Shown: one piece after another, positions 24,255 to 37,500 of the stretch
Layout: each line of letters opens with the position of its first letter
How positions within the stretch are numbered: the first letter of the stretch is position 1
DNA from: Beta vulgaris subsp. vulgaris
Taxonomy: Eukaryota; Streptophyta; Magnoliopsida; Caryophyllales; Amaranthaceae
NCBI RefSeq assembly: GCF_026745355.1
Contig: NC_079205.1
Coordinates: 46,307,558 to 46,371,557, forward strand
Reading direction: 5' to 3'
DNA length: 64,000 bases
Made by a program: the position numbers and the translations under genes
Notes under the pieces: model-generated
Told to the model about the DNA's origin: nothing
Seen by the model: only the letters and a program-made list of their open reading frames with translations
Databases searched by the model: none

Positions 24255-26077
24255 TTACCCATCAAGTTGCTGCTTCAAACTTTTAATGGCTTGGGCCATT
24301 GTCTCCATGTTCTTTTGTTGTTCAATCACGGTATCACTAAGGACTTTCATTAAACCCAGCATCTTATCAGTTTTAGCATCTAAAGTCCAGTGAAGGTGAC
24401 TGTAGAAGTTAATCATATGTTAAGCAGGAAGACATACTTCGTTAACCCAGCCACACTCATCTGAAGGAACTTGTTCCTCTCCCTTAGAACCAGAGGCAGA
24501 AGATGGTTTGGGTGGAGTAACTGGGGTGGTTTAATTTCTTGTGAAGGACCAGCTGTTCCTGGAGAGAAAAATATGGGGAGGTGGTAGTGTAAATGGAAGG
24601 AAGAAAAGGTGGTGGTGGAGATAGGTCAGCAGAGGTAGAGAAGAAAGGGTTGGGTTCATTCATCTCAACCTTTATTTGTTCAAAGCTGGAAGGAGTAGAG
24701 AAGGATGAGGAAGAGATGGAAGAGATGTTAGTTAAGGGCACTTATATTTTTGGTGAGGGTGGAGGAGTTTGTTCCTTAGGTGAGTTGTGATCCTTTTCCT
24801 CTACATCAGATAGGACTAAAGGAGAGTCATTATTTGAAGGAACAGGGACAGTTTGAGCAATTTTCAATCTTGTGCTCTGTCTAACTCTTTTAGGAACAGG
24901 AGGAGTAGGCTTTTTAGCAACAGTTTTGCGCCTCTTGGGTTTCTGTTCCTTTACTTCTGTGGGGGCAGGAACTTGTTCCTCCAATATAACTTCCGTTGGC
25001 TCCTCTTCCACTGCCCTAGGTGGTTTCCTCTTGTGAGATGAACTAGGAGTAATTCTCCCTTGAGTTAACACTCCCTCTTGCATAGAGAGATCCAAACCAT
25101 GAAAAGTTTTTTCATTGAGAATATTACCTTGTTTTATTCTCAATGTTGGCCAACCCGTTGTTTTCACTTTAAAGTGAGTAAAAAGATAAGTAATCAATGC
25201 GACATAAATAACAATACAATGATTTTCAATGCAATGTGTGAGATGTTGGACAAAGAGGGAAGGAAAGTTTATATGAATGTGGCGATCAAAACAAAACATG
25301 TAACATATATCTAAGAGACCGACCTCATTCCTCTTCTCAGTTCAAGGAATCAGTGCTCTCCAAACAAGATTAAACAGAATTTTGTGAATAGGAGAAAGAA
25401 GGTTGTGGTTTATTTTGTTTTGGCCAACAGTTCCCCCAAAAGATTCAACGATCTTATCGTGAGGGAAATTGGGAAAGGAGACAATCCCTTTCCTCTTAAA
25501 ATACACATCAGTTCCTTTGCTAGGAACTTCCCAAATTTTTGCGAATGTTTCTTGAGAAAATTTTGTTTTCTTCCCCCTAACTTCAGTAGTACATATTCCA
25601 TCAGTGTTGATGAAATTTGTACAAAATTCATCCATAGCTAAAGGAACCAAGGCATTGTTAAATGCGGTTTCAAACAGGTATTCCATACCCTGTTCCTTTA
25701 GTATGTCGGTTAATTCTTGGAATCTCACTTCCTTTGCCCACTCCAAAATCAACACAAAAGCCTAATACCTACCTTGATTCACTTCTTTCCACTCGTTTCT
25801 TGGAGGAAGAAGCAACAGTTCCTTTGCAAGGAACATGTGTAGTTTCTTCTTCCCCTTTAAGTTGTTCCGGGGATTCTTCTTCATCATCTTCCCCAATTAG
25901 TTTTCTTATTCTCACACTTCTTCTAGGTGACTGCAATTTTTGTTCTTTTACCACCATTGTCGTTTCTTGAGATTTTTTGATTTCTAGGGTTTTGGATGGA
26001 GAAGAGGGGTTTTCCATTTGTGAGGTTTTGGAGGTTTTTGTTTTTGGAAAAGGTGAGGTGAGTGAGGTTTTTGCCAT
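24255..26077 (-). pseudogene. Extra ORF after pol of Sirevirus 2 ('env-like'), broken
   Basis: N-terminus at 26077 (MAKTSLTSPFPK...), a Ser/Lys/Glu-rich segment ending near 25770. A central domain follows at 25755-25342 (WAKEVRFQELTDIL, KFSQETFAKIWEVP) that matches the 'putative plant transposon protein' pattern, then 25299-24742 with a basic stretch (PKRRKTVAKK) that could be a nuclear localisation signal. A C-terminal coiled-coil-like piece ends at the stop at 24255. Each block is in a different frame from the next. Same architecture as 1921-3291; that copy lacks most of the central block. Confidence 0.72.
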
Positions 26078-26649
26078 TTTGTGAAAAGAATTTGCGGTTT
26101 TATGCCGTGTGAAGGGGTGTGAAGGAGATAAATAATGGCGAAGTTGAAGCGACTAAGTAACACGGTTTTGGAATGAAAGAAAAACAAGAAGATGCATGTA
26201 ACAGTAATTAAGAAATTACACACGTGAAAATTAACAGCATAAAAACAAAAATAAAAGATAAAAGAAAAATTAAAGAGAATCATGACTTGATTAAATCTGA
26301 TTCCTATCTTTTTGAGATTTTTGGATTTTTGATTTTTATGGATGTTTTAATTTTTGGAAAGTAAATAAACTCTAAGGAACTTGTGCTATAGGAACAACTT
26401 ATGCTAATATCAACATTCTTCATATTATGCATGTTTCTTTAACTTGGAACAATAAGGAGAGTATTATGTGACATTTGTGAGTTGTTTTATTCCTTTGAAT
26501 CCATGTTTATGTTTTTACATCTTAATTTGCAATGGTCTTAGGCAATCAATCACAATCACTTAATATCGCATATAGTAAGACAAATCAATTCAGACATGAG
26601 GAATTGGAATGGAAACAATTACTTAAGTTTTATTAAACCTAACTCAAGC

Positions 26650-28030
26650 CTTAAATTTTCATATCTATCTCTTTGTAGAGGCTTAGTTAGTATATCAGCA
26701 ATTGATTTTCAGTTTGACAAAACTCAAGTTTAATCAAACCTTTTTCCACATTTTCTTTTAGAAAGTGATGTCTGATATTTATATGCTTAACTCTTGAATG
26801 ATGCACTAAATATTTTTGAAATACTAATGGCATTAGTATTATCACAATAAATAGGAGCACAATTAACGTTTATTCCATAGTCACAAAGTTGTTGTTTTAT
26901 CTAAAGCATTTGAGAGCAACATGCACAGCAGCTACATATTCTGCTTCAGCAGTGGATAAAGCAACTGTGTTTTGTTTCTTGGTGCTCCAAGAAACTAAAC
27001 TATGACTAAGAAATTGAACCATACCTGAGGTGCTTTTCCTATTTACAAGATCTCCAGCATAATTAGCATCATGCATATCCTTTACTCAAATGTATCACTT
27101 CTTGGATAGAAAGTCCAAGATCATCGTTCCTTTAAGATATCTAAGAATTCTCTTCAGCAGTTAATGAGATTCCTTGGATTTGCTTGAAATCTAGCACACA
27201 AACCAACACTAAAGCTATGTCTGGACGACTAGCAGTTAGATACAAAAGTGAACCAATCATCCTCTATATTTGTTTGATCAACACTTGTTCCTATGGATCT
27301 TCATCTAATCTAGTTGAATTCCCATAGGAGTGTGATTTATCTTTGAGTTTTCGGCCATATTTTTTAATAGTTCCTTTATGTTTTTTGTTGGTGAACATTA
27401 TTCCTTTTCAGTTTGCTTAATGTGTAACCCAAGAAAGAAATTTAACTCACCCATCATACTCATTTCATATTCATTACTCATGAGATTTGAAATTTTTTTG
27501 CATAATGTTTCATTTGTGGCTCTGAAAATGATGTCATCAACATATATTTGAATAAGTAATATGTCAGTTCCTTTCGATTTTAGAACAAGGTTTTATCCAC
27601 CTTTCCTCTTTTAAATTTGTTTTCTAAAAGGAACTTAGATAATCTCTCATACCATGATCTAGGCGCTTGTTTAACCCATAAAGAGCCTTGTCAAGCTTGT
27701 AGACATGGTTTGGGAGATCATTACTTTCAAATCCAAAGGGTTGTTCAACATATACATCTTCATTTAAATAGCCATTTAGAAATGCACACTTAACATCCAT
27801 TTGATATAATTTAAATCCCATATAAGCAGCAAATGCAATTAGTATTCTAATGGCTTCTAGTCTAGCAACAGGAGCGAATGTTTCTTCATAGTCAATACCT
27901 TCTTGTTGATTATAACCTTTTACTACAAGTCTAGCTTTGTTCCTAACAATTGTTCCTTACTCATCTAATTTATTTCTAAACACCCATTTAAGCCAATTAC
28001 TTTTGTTGTTTAGAAGAAGGAACTAGAGGT
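26650..28030 (-). pseudogene. pol: copia RNase H and reverse transcriptase of Sirevirus 2 (broken)
   Basis: Minus-strand pieces include ADILTKPL near 26685-26706 (end of RNase H), RT block [21 protein letters not shown] within 27624-27821 and the RT N-terminal blocks around 27835-27960. Heavily frameshifted. RNase H precedes RT on the map because the element is inverted. Confidence 0.82.
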
Positions 28031-29542
28031 CATACCTTGTTTCTTTCGAACTCATTTAATTCAGCTTGCATAGCAGTGATCCAATCAGAATCAGTTACAG
28101 CTTCTTCATGATTTCGTGGTTTTATCATTGATAAGAACGCATGAAATGCACAAAAATTCCTTAACTCAGATCTAGTTTGCGTACCTTTGGATTTTTGATG
28201 TCTCCAAGGTTTTGGTTGAAACTCCCTTATAGGAACAGGTTGTTCCTCTAAAATTCCTTGAGTTGATGAGGAGCTTTGTTCAGTTGTTCCTCTTTCAGCA
28301 TTGGTTGACTCAGTTCCTTCAACTTGAGGAACATGAACATCTCCTTCATCTTGAGGAACAGGAATATCATTGTTCTGAATGTTTTCATTTGCTTCATTCC
28401 TTTCCTCTTTTATTTCTTCTTCTTCTACTGAATCTGTATCTTTCTCAATTGGTCGTACCAAGCCAATCTCATAGTCATCAACCTGTTTGCTTGGATTGAA
28501 TTTGTCAGATTCAACAAAAAATATGTGGATACTTTCTTCAACACACATAGTTCTTTTATTGTAAACTTTATAAGCCTTACTATGTGATGAATATCCTAAT
28601 AATATTGCTTCATTATCCTGCATCAAATTTTCCAAGATTATCTTTCCATTGTTACGAACAAAACATTTGCAACCAAATGTTCTGAAATGAGTGATATTGG
28701 GTTTCTTTCCATAATAAAGCTCATACGGAGTTTTATTAGTGGTAGGTCTCATCATGGAACGATTTATCACCTGACAAGCAGTATTAATAGCTACGGCCCA
28801 AAAGTTCCTTGGAAGACCACTATCAATTAGCATTGTCCTAGCCATTTCTTCCAAAGTTCTATTTTTCCCTTCTACAACCCTATTTTGTTGTGGTGTCCTA
28901 GGGGCAGAACAATTATGATATAGGCCATTCTCTGCTTAAGTCATCAAATTTATAATTTTCAAATTCTTTACCATGATCAGATCTAATATGCATTAACTTA
29001 TGACCACTCAAATTTTGAACTCTTTTAGCAAAGACAAGGAACTCATCATAAGTCTCATCTTTACTAGAGAGAAAAATGACCCAAGTATACCTAGAGTAAT
29101 CATCAACAATAACTAACACATACCTCTTTCCACTTCTACTCTGAATTCTCATAGGGCAACACAAATCCATATGAATTAATTCTAATGGTTTTATGGTGCT
29201 CACTATCGTTTTAGATTTCAAAGAGGATCTAACATGTTCTCCTCGGGCACATGCATCACAAACTTGATCAATATGAAATTTTATAGATGGTAATCCAAAG
29301 ACAAGATCTTTTGATCGAAGTTTGTCAAGTAATGAAAAGCTAGCATGTCCTAGACGCTTATGCCAAAGGAGTGGATCATCTTCAATTACACTAAGACACG
29401 TCAGATTATTTTTAGGAACAAGATCAAGATCAACAATATATGTGTTCCCTTTCCTTGTTCCTTCCAAGATGACCTTTTTCGATTTAATGTTAATGATCAA
29501 GCATTTTTTCATTATTAAATTTGACAACATTTCCCTTATCAC
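28030..29542 (-). pseudogene. pol: copia integrase of Sirevirus 2
   Basis: 29542-28913 is an open segment with the zinc-binding HHCC arrangement (WHKRLGHAS ... CDACARGEH) and core motifs HMDLC and VDDYSRYTWV around the first two catalytic Asp residues, then RSDHGKEFEN with the Glu. After a one-step shift, 28854-28030 continues with the integrase C-terminal region (MEEMARTMLIDSGLPRNFW, PNITHFRTFGCKCF) and an acidic linker toward RT. Integrase joins cDNA to host DNA. This is the best preserved part of the element. Confidence 0.9.
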
Positions 29543-29795
29543 AGAATTGGAAAATACTTAATAGATTGTGTTTTAATCCTTCAACTAAAAATACATTTTC
29601 AATGGAATGTGATTGTGACTTACCAACCTTACCCATGACAACTATGTTATCCTTCTTATTATCACCAAATGTCACACTTCCACCTTCATAGGTTGAGAGT
29701 GAGAGAAACTTAGATTTTTCTCTTGTCATATGCTTAGAACAACCACTATCAAGATACCAAGTGTTGTCCCCCTCACTCCCACCTGTAAAAATCAA
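29490..29795 (-). pseudogene. pol: copia aspartic protease of Sirevirus 2
   Basis: Contains WYLDSGCSKHMT, the copia retropepsin active-site string with DSG, followed by the usual GHNLLSI-type block (LKHNLLSI). It overlaps the start of the integrase frame by a few codons. Intact over about 100 residues. Confidence 0.88.
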
Positions 29796-29911
29796 CTAGT
29801 TTTTAGTTGTAGGAACCCCTTATTTCGTGGGTTCCTGTTCTTGACTAGGACTTGATTTGAAAACCCATTTCATGTTACTCATCTTCACATTTTTGCCAAT
29901 TATTTCAGTTT

Positions 29912-30239
29912 TTAGTTGACATTGATTATGTAATGACCTAACTTACCACAATACATGGAAAATTTATCACTAGGTAGGTCAACATATTTCTTGTTCTTGT
30001 TCCTTTTCTTGTAGTTTTCAAAACTAAGACCTTCTTTTCTTTTAGTTTGTGGTCTCTGAATCCATTTAGGAACAACCATCGTTTTGCCTCTGTTCCTTGC
30101 AACAACTAGTTCCTTCTTAAGGCTACCGATCTGCTCCTTTAAAACAATTTTCTCTTTATTCAAATTTTCAATTTCAGATTTGTATCCTTTTAAAGGAGTT
30201 GATCTAATGTCAAAGGAACTTAGAATAGGGACAAATCCC
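29912..30239 (-). pseudogene. gag: gag C-terminal end of Sirevirus 2, left of CACTA 2
   Basis: Coiled-coil-like segment (EKIVLKEQIGSLKKELV) followed by a decayed second zinc knuckle (MYCGKLGHY). Coding sequence runs into the CACTA 2 left end at 30240 and resumes at 38292. Confidence 0.72.
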
Positions 30240-30444
30240 CATTAGTGGAAAAAACCTTATATGTCACTTTGTATCAGATGCGGTTTTTGTAAAACAGCAT
30301 CCGAAAATGAACAGAAAAATGCGAGGGAAAATTGGCAAAGAAAATCGGATGCGGTCCAAAAAAACCGCATCACATTTAATATCGGATGCGGTTTTTTTTA
30401 GAACCTAATGCGGTTCAGAGGACCGCATCCGAAAATCAAGCACT

Positions 30445-31740
30445 AAATTACTTCGCTCAAAAAACCCGACCTTAGTCTAAACACAAATTTCTTCCCTCAA
30501 AAAACCTCAGTGCACGAACTACTTGCGCCAGCTCCACACCACTGCCCACGCCGGCGACTTGCCACCACCACCAACGCCGGCGAGTGCCCCAGCTCCACAT
30601 CTCACTATTGCGCACCACCACCAATGCCCAAGCTCCACATCTCAGGAGCGCATTCGCCACCACTAGCTGAGCTAGTTTCGCCCTAGCTTCGCGCCACCAC
30701 TGGCCTAGTTTTGCGGCACTACTTCTGCCCTAGTTTCGCGCCACCACTGCTGCTCCCTAGCATCGTTCCTCATCCTCCCCTTCTTAAACAACTACATTAC
30801 CACCTTTAATTTTCCTAGCTAGGTAACTAAAATTTCATAACTTTTATTGTAATCTCATTAATTTATAATTCATTGTAATTTTATGAATAATTGTTAGTGA
30901 AATTAAGTTGTATAATATTTTAAGGGTTTAAATTTTATTCATTTGAGTTAATTTAATTTTAATTGGAGTAGTTAGTTTAATTTAGAGGTTAAAAAGCTAG
31001 GTCTTTGTGGTAGGATAAGTATGATTCTTATTTTTGTAGTTTGGTTTGGTTTGGTTTGGTTTGGTTTGGTTTGGTTTGGTTTGGTAATTTATACTAATTT
31101 GAACTTTAAACTTTGTTGTTGATTATTGAAGCTAGCTAGTGACGGAGTGTTGAGTTCCATTTTCCTATTTACAACCTTGATATTGGTATGTTATCGCATG
31201 TTATCGCTCATACTTAACTTTCTTTAATTTCATATTAGTAAATTGGTTTATATGTGCAAATATGTATATATGTATCGTTGAATTAAAATTAGATGTAAAA
31301 TGCTTTGTTGTTCAAAAACCTATGTATATATGCATCATCATATCATATGCCTAGATACCCGTTCGAGACTTTCTCATTAGGAGTAAGTCTTGAATAGTCC
31401 CCGATTTGGAACTGTTCTTAGATATTTAATCTCACTTAGGTGGTGAATGTATATCTTTATTTCGATTCTATAGAGGAAAATATTGGCAGTGCAGGATGGG
31501 TGTGTGCAGTGATGGGGGGCAGTGCAGGGGTGTGTGTGCAGTGAGGGGTGGGGAGGCAGTGCAGGGGGCAGGTGGCAGGGGGCAGGTGGCAGGGGGTGGC
31601 AGAGGGTGGGAGGTGGTAGGGGGTGGTGTACATGTGGAGTGCATTCATTCATTTTTTTGATTAAGTATGCACGTTTATAATTTATTCCATGTTTTTGTTT
31701 GATCTTGTGCGTTTCTAATATCTTTTTGTAAATATTTCAG
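30445..31740 (+). other. Leader and promoter-side region of CACTA 2
   Basis: 30480-30780 is CG-rich (gccggcgac, ccaccaccacc) and looks like a transcribed leader. 31035-31085 is a (GGTTT)n pentanucleotide run. 31480-31640 is a G-rich minisatellite. An acceptor-like ttcag at 31736-31740 precedes the first coding exon. Confidence 0.5.
31480..31640 (+). repeat. G-rich minisatellite (gcagtgcaggggg type)
   Basis: Irregular repeats of gcagtgcagggg, gggtgtgt and ggcaggtggcaggg on +. Same sequence type as 57560-58033 in CACTA 3, and the complement of 34450-34730. Confidence 0.85.
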
Positions 31741-32515
31741 GATTCTCAAACATGGTCCTAGATGATGTGATTGTGGAGGAAGAAAACGACGAGATAAGTG
31801 ATAAGTCATTGGATGATGATGAGTATGATGCGGATATGGAGGAGGATAAAGGTGAACCAAAAGATATAGCGCATGATGAGAAGAAGCGCTTGGAAGATGA
31901 GGAAATGCGCAAGGTTCACCTCCTTAAGGAGCAAGGAGATAATGCTCCCCCCCACATTGACAATAACGGTCAGGAAGATTATCCAGCTGTCTCGTCGCTC
32001 AGTGTACCACCCCAAAAAGCCGGGAAAGAGTTGCAAGTTTCAACCAAAACTCCAAGGAGTGTTGAGCGGAAAGGTAGGCATGCAAATAAGGGTTTGAATG
32101 TTAAGACCCAAATGACCCTCGAGTATGATGATTTGGATCGACCGTGTGGTCAGTGGCGTTTAAAGTATGGGGAGCATATTGGGTTTTGTATGCGCAAACT
32201 CAACATTTTGGTGAAGTGGAAAGATGTGCCCGAGGCAATGAAGAAATCATTATGGGAAGACACTTGTGTAAGTTAACATTTTAACATTTAGCAAAGCATG
32301 TTCCATGTACTTATTTTCGCGTATTTAGCAACATGTTAGGACATATTTAGCTCTAATAGCAACATATACAACCATTAGAGGCAACTAAAAGCCATTCATA
32401 TACTTAGAAACCCATTATGGGAAGATGAAACCCATTTTGGGTAAGTAAAGGTCAATTTGGGCCGATTTTTGCATTTTATGTTCCGTGTACTTAGTTTCGC
32501 GTATTTAGCCACATG

Positions 32516-33313
32516 CAGTGGCGGAGCCAGGATTTTCAATCAGGGGTAGCATAATATAACCAAATAACGGTTCATAATAGTAGAATATAATTCACTTTCA
32601 TCTACACTTATAAGCCTTTTAAAAATACGACACTATATTATTATATGGTTCATAATATTATATTCACGTAAAAATCTACATACCCTACTACTCTGTTGTA
32701 TCCCTTTTAATGCCGGAGAATTTTCTCTTTAGTTTGAAGAACTAAAAACAAGAAACTAATAAAAAACTTAAAGTTGATTTAACAGAGGGGTACAATATAG
32801 AAATAAAAAAAATTCAAAGCTACAATTCAAAAAGGAAAAAATATTCAGAATATAGCATAGAAATTACATGGGTACTTTATCAAAAAACGTAAAATATGTG
32901 ATTTATAAATAGTTGAATCTTTTTATTCAAAATCAGTGGAGTGTGATGTATTTATAATATAATGAAAGGTAACTATAATTAGAATAAAGTTGGTTGTAAT
33001 ATGAAGTATAATATTGCTAAAATTTACAAGTGTAATTATGAAAGATGGGAAATTAGGGGCATAGGGAAAAATAAAAAACGAAAAAGGAAAAAGGAAAAAG
33101 AGAAAGCTAAAAACAACAATAAGTCACCGGTATTCGAACCTGAGACCTCTAGATCTTCATGGAGCGTGCTCTTACCACTGCGGCAAGTTCAATTAATCAT
33201 TACACATTGCTAGATATTGTTTATACTTGTTCCTTATTTCTATCCCAGCGTTTTTTTTTACTTTTTTTAGGGGCAGCATATGCTACCCTTGTTAGTTAGT
33301 AGATCTGTCCCTG
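32516..33313. mobile_element. hAT-like non-autonomous element, 798 bp
   Basis: Ends CAGTGGCGGAGCCAGG and, reversed, CAGGGACAGATC: short imperfect inverted repeats of hAT type. A perfect 8 bp duplication gccacatg flanks it (32508-32515 and 33314-33321). The uninterrupted site is visible in neighbouring satellite units (tagccacatgttaag). Carries a tRNA-like segment near its right end. Confidence 0.88.
33118..33190 (-). other. tRNA-like segment inside the hAT element
   Basis: On the minus strand it has an A-box-like gcagtggtaagagc and a B-box-like caggttcgaatacc at tRNA spacing, but no complete cloverleaf. Probably a relic of a tRNA-derived sequence captured by the element. Confidence 0.45.
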
Positions 33314-34324
33314 GCCACATGTTAAGACATATGTAACTATAAGTACAACATATATAACCATTAGAGTCAAGAAAAGTCACTTCACATGCTTTGAAACCCA
33401 TTTTGGGTAAATGAAAGTGAATTCAGGCCGATTTATGCTTTTCATGTTCCATGTTCTAAGTTTGCATTTAGCAACATGTTAGGACATATTTAGCTCTAAT
33501 AACAACATATACAACCATTATAGGCAACTAAAAACCATTCATATACTTAGAAACCCATTTTGGGTAAGTAAACGCCAATTCGGGCCGATTTTTGCTTTTC
33601 ATGTTCACGTACTTTTTTTTTGTATTTAGCCACATGTTTTCATTCATATATATGTATAAGTAAATTAACTCCTAGTTTATTTCTTGTTTCTATAGAATTT
33701 GTTCCATATTACTCCTAATGAAGCTAAAAAGGCATTGTTCTTATCCGCGGTGGCCGAAAGATTTAGAGCTTTCAAAAGCAAGCTAGTTAGTGGATGGATC
33801 TCGAAACAAAGAAAGAGGAATAAAAGAAGTGGAAAATTGGAGATGATGATTCATGACAACCGGATAGCATGCCTCTTGAGATTTGGACACATATAAAACG
33901 AGAAGATTGGGAGGCATTTGTTGCCCAAAATACGACGCCCGAGATTGTGGTAAGTGTATTATGCTTTAAGCTATATTAGAATTTGCATATTTACTTTAAG
34001 TATAATTAGATATGTTTTAAAACTAACCATGTTATCTTATAGGCTAACCGTGAGAAACATGCACAGAGTGCAAGACAGAGGAACCACTACCATCATATGG
34101 GTTCCTACACTTATGCGAGGGTGAGACAAACGTGGATTGACGGCAAATTTTACCCTTCTACGACGACGGATTCTACCTCCAACGCCACATCTATCAAAGT
34201 TGATCGTGTCGATGATTGGTGGTGCTCCATGCATACGCATGATCGGGACAATAAGATGACCATCTTAGATCCGGGGACCTTGAAGATAGTCAATGCCGTT
34301 ATAAGTACCTTCGCTCCTTTCGAA

Positions 34325-34750
34325 TTGCTCCCCCCCCCCCCCGTTTTTGTTGGCTCCCCCGGTTTTCTTTTCAACCCCGCTACATATTTTGCTCCACCGG
34401 TTTGTTTTTGCTCCCCCGGGTTATTTTTGGCTCCCCCGATTTTTTTTTCTCCCCTCACCACCCCTGCCTTCTCCCCACCCCTACAGCCCTCCCCCACCAC
34501 CCCTGCCCTCCCCCCTTGCTGCCCCCCACCCCTGCAGCCTCCCCCTGCTGTCCCCACCCCCTGCACACTTCCCCACCCCCTGCCCTCCCCCACCCCTACA
34601 GCCTTCCCTCACCCCTGCCCTCCCCCGTTGCAGCCCCCCACCCTGCAGCCCTCCCCCACCCCTGCCCTCCTCCCCTTGCTGCCCCACTCCCCTTGCTGCC
34701 CCCTTCCCTTGCAAAATTGCTATCATTCACTTGCACAATCCCCCCCTCCC
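34325..34750 (+). repeat. C-rich minisatellite in a CACTA 2 intron
   Basis: Runs of ccccccacccctgccctccc between exons 3 and 4, with gctcccccg-type units at the start. It has the opposite strand bias to the array at 31480-31640. The long open frames on both strands here reflect the absence of stops in such sequence. Confidence 0.88.
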
Positions 34751-36799
34751 TTTGCACACTCACTTTCATTGACTCGCTCTAATTTAAAACTAACACTTAT
34801 TTTTCTATCATCTATGTAGATGGGGCTCAAGCAAAAAGAGGTTAGCGGCGAGTTCACTCTCGAAGCCAACAAAGATGCTCATTACGCGACTTTGAGAAAG
34901 GACCATAATGGATGTTTGAGGGGTTTCGGTGGGATTCGGCTAAGCAAGACAAAAGCCTACAGTAAATATTCTTCCACAATCACAAGGTCACGCTCTAATG
35001 CTTCTGCCCCACATGATATGGAAGCTATGGCATAAGCTCTTCGGGAGAAGCTTACGGAGGAAATTACAGAGAAGGTGACGAAGAAACTCACGGCAAGTTT
35101 CAACGCGGTCCTTATAGAGTATGGTTACTCGGAATACGTCAACCTAAACTGGATCGTCCTTTGGAGGACAAAGCTAGCCATCCCAACACACAAAAATCAG
35201 CACCATCTATACTTGAGTTAGAGGTAACTACTAGTCTTCTTATAACTTCAAAAACAGTCATTATATAAACTAACCTCAATTCATATACTTTTGAAGGAAG
35301 AAACGCCTTGCCAGCTTTTGCTAGATGTAAAAGATGAGGGTTTGATTGTGGTGGCTGAAGGAAATGCACAACCACGAAGTGAACAAGCAACAGTCCATCA
35401 TAAGTCTATGGATAATGATCACTTGGCGGTTAGTGTAGTCTCGATCACTCCTGGTTACGAAGACTTTGCTCTCCCATTGCCTAACCCGTCGACGGATACA
35501 ATTGTCTTGACCGACGCTCGTGGTGGTTATGTGCTCTGGCCATCTGCATGGGTGAGGTTTTCAGACGAGGTAAAATGAAGCAACTAAAGTATTCAATCAT
35601 ATTGGTCTATTTAATTCATATCTATTAAGTATTAACTAACTAAGTTGAATGTTTTTTGGTTTCAATCAATAGGTTTTGGAGCGAATAAAGAAGCCCAACG
35701 AAAGCAAGGCGGACTCACCTCCTCTACAAAAGGCGAAGGAAAAGGAGGGTTCAAGCAAGCCAAAGAAGGCTATATCGGGGGAAGGAACGCAAGTCTCTAA
35801 AGGTTCGAGTCGCCAACAAAACCCTCCTAAACCTACTTGGATCGAGTCATCAACACTTCAAGGTCTTACTAAGGCATGCTTATGGCTACATGCAAATATG
35901 CGCGATATGCCAGATGATACACCTTTGGAGGTTAAGTTGGGTACCAAGGAATTCAACTACCACGAGGAAGCGTCGACATGGGTGTCCAAGGATGATGTGA
36001 AAGAGTTCCTTTGCGGAGATATGTTGAATGTTTCTTTAATTCAAGCATTCATGAGGTATAACATTGGTACTAATGAAATGTATGAACTTTTTTTGCAATA
36101 TCTAATAATATATCGATGTTATGTATATGGTTGCTTTGAATTGAAATTACTCCAAGAGTCTCCTTTTGGACGCGATCAGTTTGGGTGGTTATGTCCAGAT
36201 TTGGTCCTAGCTGACAGCTCAACGTTCACAACATAAGTACATATTTGTCCCTTGTTTTTGAGAGTATAGCTCTTAACTTATCCATATTTAGCACTTAATA
36301 ATTATTATACAATACAATATTATCAACATGATTGTTCGTAACTTGATTTGTGATTTTCTGCCCATTGGTCACTTTTTGTGATTTCTCCTTCAAACAACAC
36401 AATATATCAGTTTGATTCTGCATCTCAATATCCACCACGATCCTTACTCCTCAAATCATGCATAAATAGGTATGTTTATTATTAGCTCCAACACGTTTCA
36501 CTAATTTCTTCCTTTATCCGCTTCTCACATGAAATTAAAATAACTACAGCTGCTTGAAGAATTTGGAAAAAGAAGTTTCCTCAGTGGAAAGCAATGAAGG
36601 TAATTGATACCATTTTTCTACTTCTTTCTTTAAGTTTATAAAAAACAAACATGTAAGTTTCTAACATGATTTTTTGATGTAATTCTATAATTAGTGTGCT
36701 CAACAACCTGGGGGAACCGAGTGTGGCTACTATGTGTTGAGGTTCATGTTCGATAAGCCTAAATTGCAAGAATCGGGATATTCACAAGGTATTATACAT

Positions 36800-37500
36800 G
36801 ACAACCCATTTTCGCTTTTTTGGACCTATTTTGGCCTTTCAAGTTCAATTTACATATTTTTCCATATTTAGCCACATGTTAGAACATATATAGTACTAAT
36901 AGCAACATATATAACTATTAGAGTCAAGAACCACCATTTCTCATGCTTTCAAACCCAATTTGGGTAAATGAAGGTCATTTAGGGCCATATTAGACTTTAT
37001 TTCATTTTCCTTATATTCTCACATTTAGCCACATGTTAAGATATATATAGTACTAATAGCTACATATATAACCATTAGAGTCAAGAAAAAACATTTCTCA
37101 TGCTCTGAAACCCAATTTGGGTAAATGAAGGTCATTTTAGACTGCTATTTGACTTTCATGTTCATATTCCTTAAATTCTCACATTTAACCACATGTGAAG
37201 ACATATATAGTACTAATAGCTACATATATAACCATTAGAGTCAAGAAAAACCATTTTTCATGCTTTGAAACCCAATTTGGGTAAATGAAGGTCATTTAGG
37301 GCCGATATTAGACTTTCATGTTCATTTTCCTTAAATTCTCAAATTTAGCCACATGTTAGGACATATATAGTACTAATAGCAACACATATAACCATTAGAG
37401 TCAAGAACCACCCTTTCTCATGCTTTGAAACCCAATTTGGGTAAATGAAGGCCATTTAGGGCCGATTTTTGACTTCTTAGCTCAGTTTTCATTAACCTCC
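36800..37500 (+). repeat. Intronic satellite of CACTA 2, second block, 4 units of about 155 bp
   Basis: Units start around tttagccacatgtta at about 36870, 37025, 37185 and 37345 and include gaaacccaatttgggtaaat. The block lies in the last intron (36789-37558) of the Ulp1-type gene. Confidence 0.85.

Larger units (their letters stand above)
32290..33650 (+). repeat. Intronic satellite of CACTA 2, first block (about 155 bp units)
   Basis: Decayed units containing tttagcaacatgttaggaca, ccattagaggcaac and gaaacccattttgggtaagt. The block is interrupted by the hAT element 32516-33313 and lies wholly in the first intron (32268-33695). It is related to the arrays at 36800-37500 and 56800-57540. Confidence 0.75.

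Noticed and set aside
34097..34819. 240-residue Pro-rich frame
   Set aside because: Only its first 65 codons are exon; the rest is the C-rich intronic minisatellite.
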